Assembly (NCBI GenBank): GCA_964547725.1
Contig: CAZJOO010000019.1
Location: 1 to 11,813 of the forward strand
DNA length: 11,813 nucleotides
Reading direction: 5' to 3'
From: JAAZMU01 sp964547725
GTDB lineage: Bacteria; Patescibacteriota; Minisyncoccia; Minisyncoccales; Minisyncoccaceae
Below the pieces are notes generated by a model, which ran no database searches, was not told the DNA's origin, and saw nothing but the letters and a program-made list of their open reading frames with translations. Position 1 is the stretch's first letter. Every line of letters begins with the position of its first letter. Below, piece after piece: positions 1 to 3,823 of this stretch. Both the position numbers and the translations under genes were made by a program.

Positions 1-229
1 ACGAAAAAGAAACTTCGTTCTTTCCTTTGGGTTGAATTCTAACAATTCTACCTTCCATTGAACCTTTTTCAGTCCTAATGCAAACTGTTCCATTGGATTC
101 TTTTGAGAAGTCTTCAACCATTTTTTTGCTAAGCCCCATAGATACAGAGAAGTTTGTTCCCGAGCTTGCAAATTGACCCAGTTTACATTTTACTGGTCTG
201 TCGATAATTCTGTCCTTTGATTTTGTCAT
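1..229 (-). CDS. Unknown protein, C-terminus cut by window edge
   Basis: An open frame runs leftward from ATG at 227-229 and leaves the window without a stop, giving at least 76 residues (starts MTKSKDRIIDRPVKCK). It is basic, with two cysteines and an apparent alternating beta-like second half (GTVCIRTEKGSMEGRIVRI). I do not recognise a family, and I see no signal peptide or membrane segment. A TTGACA/TATAAA promoter at 243-270 places the likely transcript start 6-8 nt before the ATG, which supports both the start and the view that this is a real gene. A weak GAGATAG just before the ATG is not a convincing ribosome binding site. Confidence 0.6.
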   Translation of the reverse strand, partial: MTKSKDRIIDRPVKCKLGQFASSGTNFSVSMGLSKKMVEDFSKESNGTVCIRTEKGSMEGRIVRIQPKGKNEVSFS

Positions 230-242
230 TGTTCTATCTCGA

Positions 243-270
243 TTTATATCATATTTTTGGTTTTTGTCAA
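243..270 (-). promoter_or_regulatory. Promoter of the gene at 1-229
   Basis: Read on the minus strand: TTGACA (265-270), 16-nt spacer, TATAAA (243-248) preceded by an extended TGA. The predicted start is near 236, leaving a leader of only about 7 nt. Confidence 0.65.
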
Positions 271-313
271 TATTTATATTTTCCAAACAAAAAAAGGATA
301 TAATATATAGTTA

Positions 314-499
314 TTACATCCTTCTAAGCATCCAGTAAAGCACAATGAGAATTAGTAACGATGTAAATAATACGAGAAGAAGAACGATTGTATACAAAAG
401 ATCTCCGAATCCATCATTTCTAATAAACTCATAGAATAACCACATGTCTGACGCGAAAATTACTACTGTCAGCATGCATATAATAATTTTGTTCACCAT
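314..499 (-). CDS. Small two-helix membrane protein, unknown function
   Basis: 61 residues. Two hydrophobic stretches, about residues 4-24 and 35-57, are separated by a short polar, acidic loop (EFIRNDGFGD), and the protein ends in LRRM. This suggests a hairpin-like integral membrane protein with a basic C-terminus; by the positive-inside rule the C-terminal RR would be cytoplasmic. No family is recognised. It has its own promoter (516-543) with the -10 box close to the ATG, so it is probably transcribed alone. Small double-span proteins of this kind can be holin-like, toxin-like or regulatory, but nothing here decides between these. Confidence 0.6.
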   Translation of the reverse strand: MVNKIIICMLTVVIFASDMWLFYEFIRNDGFGDLLYTIVLLLVLFTSLLILIVLYWMLRRM

Positions 500-515
500 T
501 ATAAGAACCTAGATA

Positions 516-543
516 AATATACCTTTTTATTTCTACATGTCAA
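516..543 (-). promoter_or_regulatory. Promoter of the small membrane protein gene
   Basis: Minus strand TTGACA (538-543), 16-nt spacer, TATATT (516-521). The predicted start near 509 leaves about 10 nt before the ATG at 499. Confidence 0.6.
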
Positions 544-555
544 ATAAAAAAGGAA

Positions 556-813
556 TTAGTGCAATTTGCTTAATTCCCCATGCTGTTCAGAGCGATTATA
601 ATCTCCTTTAAATTTTTCTCTGTCATCTTCAACGTTAATAACAGTTAAGGTAAAAATACTTTTAGTACTTTTTTTAGATTCTATACCAGTAACAACCACC
701 AGAACATTCTCTTTTCCTTTAGAGTCTATTCTAATGGCCTCAAAGGCTCGTTTCTGTTCCATGGAATCGTAAAATAAATTCATTCCACACCCTTCTATAA
801 TAACTCTCGTCAT
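556..813 (-). CDS. Unknown 85-residue soluble protein
   Basis: 85 residues (starts MTRVIIEGCGMNLFYD, ends GELSKLH). The sequence alternates short hydrophobic beta-like runs (NVLVVVTGIE, SIFTLTVINVED) with charged segments and has a polar tail, so it is likely a small cytoplasmic alpha/beta or all-beta protein. There is no signal peptide or membrane segment, and no family is recognised. A TTGACG/CATTAT promoter begins directly after the stop codon of the pyrophosphatase gene at 862, so the gene appears to be its own transcription unit with a leader of about 11 nt. Confidence 0.6.
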   Translation of the reverse strand: MTRVIIEGCGMNLFYDSMEQKRAFEAIRIDSKGKENVLVVVTGIESKKSTKSIFTLTVINVEDDREKFKGDYNRSEQHGELSKLH

Positions 814-830
814 TAGTAAATACCTATTAA

Positions 831-859
831 ATAATGATTCTTTTTACGCTAACCGTCAA
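831..859 (-). promoter_or_regulatory. Promoter of the 85-residue protein gene
   Basis: Minus strand TTGACG (854-859), 17-nt spacer, CATTAT (831-836). The -35 box lies 2 nt beyond the upstream gene's stop codon. The predicted start is near 824. Confidence 0.5.
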
Positions 860-861
860 TA

Positions 862-1410
862 CTAATCTCTTAGTTTTAACCAATCAACAAAATTATTCCA
901 AGCAATTCGCTCCTCTTTAAATGAAAACGATGTTTCTTCTGCTATAGCTTTTTTTGAATCACTGAAAGATGCTATCGCATCTATTGAAGTTAAATATTTA
1001 CTACCGCAAGCTTTTTCTAAAATTATACCTGAATAATCGTTAGTAAAAGTTTTAAAGCCTTGGTTATCTATATAAAAAATAGTATCTTTTAAAATAATTG
1101 TTCTATCCTTTTTATCTTTCATTAAATTAAGAAAATCTTGAGGGGTAAACCATAAATTAATATCTTTCATATAGGGCCCAGGGAATCCATTTAAAGCAGG
1201 AATCATCCAATAGCTATCGCTAACAAAGAGAGGCTCTTTTATCTTCTTCCAGGCTTGATTGGCTTTTGATTCTGCTATTGAAATAGGGTCTGAGCTTTGA
1301 ATTTCAGAAATATCAAGTTTTGTTTGCACTAAATCAATTCTTTTTTTGTCAAAAAAAGACTTAGCGTAATTAAACTTTGTATTGTTCCCTGTAACATAAT
1401 GGATAGGCAT
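862..1410 (-). CDS. Ham1/RdgB-like non-canonical NTP pyrophosphatase
   Basis: 182 residues. Members of the Ham1/RdgB (ITPase) family hydrolyse dITP, dXTP and related purine triphosphates to monophosphate plus pyrophosphate, keeping deaminated bases out of DNA and RNA. Visible hallmarks are the N-terminal phosphate-binding VTGNNTKF (residues 6-13), an EIQS segment (36-39), the Lys/Ala helix SKANQAWKK (48-56), the acidic VSDS (63-66, with D65 at the catalytic position) and the highly characteristic ALNGFPGPYMK (72-82). The protein is divergent: the family's usual D-S/T-G-L is here DSYW, and the second half matches poorly, so substrate range is uncertain. The start is fixed by a perfect extended -10 box 6 nt upstream, which implies a leaderless mRNA. 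The purine-salvage context is an inference. Confidence 0.85.
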   Translation of the reverse strand: MPIHYVTGNNTKFNYAKSFFDKKRIDLVQTKLDISEIQSSDPISIAESKANQAWKKIKEPLFVSDSYWMIPALNGFPGPYMKDINLWFTPQDFLNLMKDKKDRTIILKDTIFYIDNQGFKTFTNDYSGIILEKACGSKYLTSIDAIASFSDSKKAIAEETSFSFKEERIAWNNFVDWLKLRD

Positions 1411-1416
1411 AGGTTA

Positions 1417-1425
1417 ATTATATCA
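1417..1425 (-). promoter_or_regulatory. Extended -10 promoter of the Ham1-like gene
   Basis: Minus strand TGATATAAT, a perfect extended -10 box. No good -35 box is seen. The -10 ends 6 nt before the ATG at 1410, so the A of the ATG sits at the expected start site, indicating a leaderless transcript. Confidence 0.7.
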
Positions 1426-1433
1426 TAAAAGTA

Positions 1434-1467
1434 AATAAAAAAATAACCCATCTTTTTATTGATGGGT
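1434..1467 (-). terminator. Terminator after the 1575-1940 unit
   Basis: On the minus strand ACCCATC (1461-1467) pairs with GATGGGT (1446-1452) around an A-rich loop, followed by TTATTTTTTTATTT. It closes the transcript coming from the gene at 1575-1940 and separates it from the Ham1-like gene. Confidence 0.75.
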
Positions 1468-1478
1468 ATTTAAATAGA

Positions 1479-1562
1479 TTACGAAGTTAGGGTTCTTGTT
1501 CCGTGCCTACCATTTGGTATGACAATTTTACCCCTTTTACAGAACTTGTCTTTAAGTTCCAC
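1479..1562 (-). CDS. Possible 27-residue small ORF, in frame with the gene before it
   Basis: A GTG-started frame encodes 27 residues ending GRHGTRTLTS. It lies between the stop of the 121-residue gene and that unit's terminator, in the same frame, with only four sense codons between the TAA (1575-1577) and the GTG. No ribosome binding site or separate promoter is seen. It could be a small translated ORF, a rare readthrough extension, the eroded end of a once longer protein, or chance. The stretch is somewhat less AT-rich than its surroundings. Confidence 0.25.
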   Translation of the reverse strand: MELKDKFCKRGKIVIPNGRHGTRTLTS

Positions 1563-1574
1563 TCTGGTATCTAT

Positions 1575-1940
1575 TTATTTAGATGAAAAAACTTCATCTA
1601 TTACTTGGTGAACGATTGGCTCAGCGTATTTAAGAAACTCGGCTTTTGACCAACCCTTAACGACACTCATTTGGTTTATTTGGTTTCCATGAGTTCTGAA
1701 GAATGTTTCTAAATCAGTACTTAATAAAAGCTCTAAGAAGTTCGAAGGAGTTAATTTTTTGCCTTCAATTTTTTGCGACATAAACTTGTGAAGAGTTTTC
1801 TTAACAAACTCCATTGCTTCGGTCTCAGAAACTTTCCAAGCCTTTGTCCACGTTTTCATGTTCTGTTTTAGATATACTTCCATGCTTTGCATAAGGAAAT
1901 AATGCAATAGATTTCTTTCCGCTTCTTCCATGTTAATCAT
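1575..1940 (-). CDS. Unknown 121-residue helical protein
   Basis: 121 residues, predominantly helix-forming, with no beta-rich segment, signal peptide or membrane span. It is rich in Met, Lys, Glu and aromatic residues (MEEAERNLLHYFLMQSMEVYL at the N-terminus; WSKAEFLKYAEPIVHQVIDEVF at the C-terminus). No family is recognised. It is one of the few genes here with a real Shine-Dalgarno sequence, AGGTG at 1946-1950, placed 5 nt before the first ATG; this favours that start over the second ATG three codons on. Its promoter (2011-2040) leaves a leader of about 64 nt that carries a perfect palindrome, so expression is probably regulated. Terminator at 1434-1467. Confidence 0.65.
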   Translation of the reverse strand: MINMEEAERNLLHYFLMQSMEVYLKQNMKTWTKAWKVSETEAMEFVKKTLHKFMSQKIEGKKLTPSNFLELLLSTDLETFFRTHGNQINQMSVVKGWSKAEFLKYAEPIVHQVIDEVFSSK

Positions 1941-1944
1941 TTTT

Positions 1945-1950
1945 TCACCT
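1945..1950 (-). promoter_or_regulatory. Ribosome binding site that decides the start at 1940
   Basis: Minus strand AGGTGA, 5-6 nt before ATG 1938-1940 and too far from the in-frame ATG at 1929-1931. Such sites are rare in this window. Confidence 0.6.
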
Positions 1951-1965
1951 ATTTTAAAGAGCTGT

Positions 1966-1982
1966 CTACAAAACTTTTGTAG
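1966..1982. repeat. 17-bp palindrome in the leader of the 121-residue gene
   Basis: CTACAAAA-C-TTTTGTAG: 8-bp perfect arms around a single base. It lies between the predicted transcript start (about 2004) and the ribosome binding site. The one-base centre fits a DNA operator better than an RNA hairpin. The regulator is unknown. Confidence 0.5.
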
Positions 1983-2010
1983 AGGGTCATCTTAAGTTGA
2001 TGGCAAACAT

Positions 2011-2040
2011 ATTATACAATATAAACATGTGTTTTGTCAA
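2011..2040 (-). promoter_or_regulatory. Promoter of the 121-residue protein gene
   Basis: Minus strand TTGACA (2035-2040), 18-nt spacer, TATAAT (2011-2016): both hexamers are perfect. The predicted start is near 2004. Confidence 0.75.
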
Positions 2041-2041
2041 T

Positions 2042-2068
2042 AAAAAAAGAGACCTAATGTCTTCTTTT
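2042..2068 (-). terminator. Probable terminator after the 53-residue gene
   Basis: On the minus strand GAC and flanking A-rich bases pair with GTC and flanking T-rich bases (4 bp, one mismatch, then 5 more pairs), and the 3' arm runs into a T7 tract (2042-2048). The 5' arm overlaps the stop codon. The next promoter's -35 box starts 1 nt further on. Confidence 0.55.
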
Positions 2069-2228
2069 ATTTTCGAGTGAACAAAAGCACTCCTAGATGA
2101 TCCGTAAGTACATAGCTTGGATGTTTTTCCTTGAACTCTTCAATATCTTTTTCGCTTTTAAAGCTGCAAGTACAATGACGCACACCGTCGTAAACATCAA
2201 GAATGATCAATTTCGAATTTCTACTCAT
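2067..2228 (-). CDS. Unknown 53-residue protein
   Basis: 53 residues, starting MSRNSKLIILDVYDGVRH and ending GVLLFTRK. A beta-strand-like LIILDVYDG (residues 7-15) is followed by a CTC pair (C19, C21) and a charged helix SEKDIEEFKEKHP (25-37). It might be a small alpha/beta protein, with the H18/C19/C21/H36 set as a possible metal site, but this is only an inference and no family is recognised. It is supported as a gene by a TTGACA promoter ending about 18 nt upstream, a terminator overlapping its stop, and sensible codon use. The leader is about 10 nt and has no Shine-Dalgarno sequence. Confidence 0.55.
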   Translation of the reverse strand: MSRNSKLIILDVYDGVRHCTCSFKSEKDIEEFKEKHPSYVLTDHLGVLLFTRK

Positions 2229-2245
2229 CTTTAATAACCATATTT

Positions 2246-2274
2246 GATATATATTATTATTGTTATTTTGTCAA
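2246..2274 (-). promoter_or_regulatory. Promoter of the 53-residue gene
   Basis: Minus strand TTGACA (2269-2274), 17-nt spacer, TATATC (2246-2251). The -35 box overlaps the U-tract of the preceding terminator. The predicted start is near 2239. Confidence 0.6.
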
Positions 2275-2310
2275 AATTAAAGCCACTAAATCATATCGGA
2301 AAAAGTGGCT
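2272..2310 (-). terminator. Terminator of the orphan RNA unit
   Basis: Minus strand AGCCACT (2304-2310) and AGTGGCT (2281-2287) form a 7-bp stem around a 16-nt U-rich loop, followed by TTAATTTT. It ends the unit that starts near 2445. Confidence 0.65.
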
Positions 2311-2445
2311 ATATATAAAGTGGGGATGGTATGACGGCAGCAGAAGCGCATCAGTTTTCATTTTCATAAATCTTTCTTAGAATGTTATCACCTCCTTTAA
2401 AATAAGAACTGTATGTTGCCACCGAACTTTATTCGGAAACAACAC
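2272..2445 (-). ncRNA. Candidate structured small RNA displaying a perfect Shine-Dalgarno sequence
   Basis: A self-contained unit of about 170 nt with its own promoter (2450-2478) and terminator. At its 5' end (2414-2444) TGTTG pairs with CAACA and CCGAA with TTCGG, joined by two G-U pairs that exist only in the minus-strand RNA. Next comes AAAGGAGGTGAT (2387-2398), fully complementary to the 3' end of 16S rRNA. It is flanked by TTCTTA/TAAGAA, which would hold it in a loop. An ACCATCC at 2324-2330 can pair with GGAGGT around one bulged A, an alternative, sequestering fold. No good ORF follows: the nearest ATG is about 20 nt downstream and its 34-codon frame reads through the terminator; an ATT-started frame is only 10 codons. 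It could be a regulatory RNA, a leader peptide or a microprotein gene. No known RNA family is recognised. Confidence 0.45.
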
Positions 2446-2449
2446 TTAT

Positions 2450-2478
2450 CTTATGCCACAAATAAATAATTCTGTCAA
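2450..2478 (-). promoter_or_regulatory. Promoter of the orphan RNA unit
   Basis: Minus strand TTGACA (2473-2478), 17-nt spacer, CATAAG (2450-2455); TAAGAT at 2448-2453 is an alternative -10. The -35 box starts 3 nt after the dinB stop codon. The predicted start coincides with the base of the 5' hairpin. Confidence 0.55.
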
Positions 2479-2481
2479 CAC

Positions 2482-3567
2482 TCAAATCAGACTCGCAATT
2501 CTAACGCCAATTAGTCTGATTAGCTTTTCTTTGGGATTACTTCTCTTGTCTAAAAAAGGGAGAACAATTTTTAAAATTTCTAACTTGAAACGTTTTTGTT
2601 CTTTTTTACTAATTCCCTCTTTTAAACTCTTAGAGCTAGTTTTTGTTTGAAAATCAGAAAAACGAATAGTAACAGTTATTGTTTTAAATTTAGAAAAATC
2701 ACTTTTAATAAATGTATTAAAAACATTTTTCGAAAGAGTTGAAAAAGCATCCATGATAAGAGCGGCGTTTAAAGTATTTTCATCAAACGTAGTTTGCTCA
2801 CTAATAGATTTTACTTCATGGAATTCAGTCACTGGGGTATTATCAATTCCTTTCGCGCTATGATATATCTTTATTCCACTCTTTCCTAACATAGCTTCCA
2901 TTTCTTTTTTGGTAAACTTACTCAAGTCTCTAATTAAAACAATTCCTTTTTGATTTAATAGTTGATTTGTTTTAAGTCCTATGCCAGGAATTTTTTTAAT
3001 AGGTAAAGGATTTAAAAACTTACGAACTTCCCTTTCTTTAATTAGAAGAATTCCATCTGGCTTATTAACATTAGCAGCGATTTTAGAAATTAATTTATTA
3101 GGTCCGATTCCAATAGAGCAAGTCACCTTTTCTTTTTCCCTTATCTCTTCTTTTATTGCTAAACAAATAGCTTTTGCTTTCTTAAAAGTTTTAAAAGAGC
3201 TTAAATCAAAATAGAACTCGTCTATGCTTGCCTGTTCAACCAAACTTGAATGCTGTTTAACAATCGAAAGAATTTCTCCCGAAACTCTTTCATATAATTT
3301 AAAATCTACGGGCAAAAAAATAACCTCTAACTTTCCTTCTTGTTTAGCTTTTTGAGATAGTTTCCACGCTGTTGAAATTGGGAGAGCAGAATGAATTCCA
3401 TATTCCCTAGCCTTGTAATTGGCAGTAGAAACTACGCCCCTTCCCTTTCCGTCTTTTGGATCAGAACCAACAACAATTGGTTTGCCTAAAAAACCAGGAG
3501 TAGCAACTTCTTCTAGGGAAGCAAAAAAAGCATCCATATCTAAGTGAGCGATAATTCTTTTTTCCAT
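2482..3567 (-). CDS. dinB: DNA polymerase IV (Y-family, translesion)
   Basis: 361 residues from ATG 3565-3567. Y-family polymerases extend past lesions and mismatches with low fidelity. Seen: palm motif AHLDMDAFFAS with metal ligand D10 and steric gate F15, finger segment YKAREYGI (51-58), the second acidic motif ASIDEF with D116 and E117, the SIGIGPNKLISKIAANVNKPDG block (151-172, split by no gap) and a helix-hairpin-helix IPGIGLKT (193-200), followed by a little-finger domain. The length is normal for the family. No canonical beta-clamp QLxLF motif is obvious at the C-terminus. An upstream in-frame GTG at 3583-3585 exists, but the promoter's -10 box (3576-3581) lies between it and the ATG, so I chose the ATG; the mRNA would be leaderless. 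No LexA-type box was recognised. Confidence 0.95.
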   Translation of the reverse strand: MEKRIIAHLDMDAFFASLEEVATPGFLGKPIVVGSDPKDGKGRGVVSTANYKAREYGIHSALPISTAWKLSQKAKQEGKLEVIFLPVDFKLYERVSGEILSIVKQHSSLVEQASIDEFYFDLSSFKTFKKAKAICLAIKEEIREKEKVTCSIGIGPNKLISKIAANVNKPDGILLIKEREVRKFLNPLPIKKIPGIGLKTNQLLNQKGIVLIRDLSKFTKKEMEAMLGKSGIKIYHSAKGIDNTPVTEFHEVKSISEQTTFDENTLNAALIMDAFSTLSKNVFNTFIKSDFSKFKTITVTIRFSDFQTKTSSKSLKEGISKKEQKRFKLEILKIVLPFLDKRSNPKEKLIRLIGVRIASLI

Positions 3568-3575
3568 ATACTTAC

Positions 3576-3604
3576 ATCGTATCACTTAAAAAATCTTTTG
3601 ACAA
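3576..3604 (-). promoter_or_regulatory. dinB promoter, near-leaderless
   Basis: Minus strand TTGTCA (3599-3604), 17-nt spacer, TACGAT (3576-3581) with extended TGA. The predicted start is 1-3 nt before the ATG. The -35 box is the reverse complement of the thrS -35 region. Confidence 0.6.
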
Positions 3605-3626
3605 AATAAATAGAAAGATGTATTAT
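3598..3626 (+). promoter_or_regulatory. thrS promoter
   Basis: TTGACA (3598-3603), 17-nt spacer, TATTAT (3621-3626). The predicted start near 3633 coincides with the first base of T-box Stem I. It overlaps the divergent dinB -35 box. Confidence 0.8.
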
Positions 3627-3632
3627 ATAGCC

Positions 3633-3804
3633 AATCCTAAAGTGATTGCTATGGCTACCAACCATAGGGTTCTCCTCAACTTGTTGAGCTAAACTAAAGG
3701 ATTCAATTAAGAGCTCTAGCTAACCCTAGAGAAATTGGGTGGAACCGCGAACTTTAAGCCTCGTCCCAATCTCAAATTTTTTGAGATTAAGATGAGGTTT
3801 TTTT
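3633..3804 (+). promoter_or_regulatory. T-box riboswitch controlling thrS
   Basis: The leader senses uncharged tRNA-Thr: the anticodon pairs with a specifier triplet and the free tRNA 3' end with the T-box bulge, stabilising an antiterminator. Seen: Stem I closed by AATCCT (3633-3638) and AGGATT (3698-3703), containing CTATGG/CCATAG with loop CTACCAA and CTCAA/TTGAG. The Thr codon ACC (3657-3659) sits in the first loop, and ACT (3693-3695) sits where a canonical specifier would lie, opposite AGTGA (3641-3645). A stem CTCTAG/CTAGAG (3714-3731) precedes the T-box core GGGTGGAACCGCG (3737-3749). TGGA (3740-3743) would pair with UCCA, that is, a U discriminator. Antiterminator ATTGGG/CCCAAT (3734-3739, 3765-3770) excludes the terminator. 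Stem I is much smaller than the usual form. Confidence 0.92.
3759..3804 (+). terminator. T-box terminator before thrS
   Basis: CCTCGTC (3759-3765) pairs with GATGAGG (3791-3797) and AATCTCAA with TTGAGATT, with two C-A mismatches between, followed by T7 (3798-3804). It consumes CCCAAT, which the antiterminator also needs, so the two folds are mutually exclusive. Confidence 0.9.
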
Positions 3805-3823
3805 ATTAATTAAAAACAAAAAT

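Noticed and set aside
2265..2372. 34-codon minus-strand frame (starts MKMKTDALLLP)
   Set aside because: Its ATG is about 20 nt from the Shine-Dalgarno, and the frame reads through the terminator hairpin and into the next promoter.
2381..2400. Plus-strand ATCACCTCCTTT resembling the 3' end of 16S rRNA
   Set aside because: The flanking sequence has no other 16S similarity; the hairpins and promoter favour the minus strand, where it is a Shine-Dalgarno sequence.
2453..2650. 65-codon plus-strand frame
   Set aside because: Antisense shadow of the dinB 3' end, with no promoter or ribosome binding site.
3568..3585. GTG start giving dinB six extra N-terminal residues
   Set aside because: The -10 box of the dinB promoter lies inside this stretch, and MEKRIIAHLDMD from the ATG matches the usual family N-terminus.
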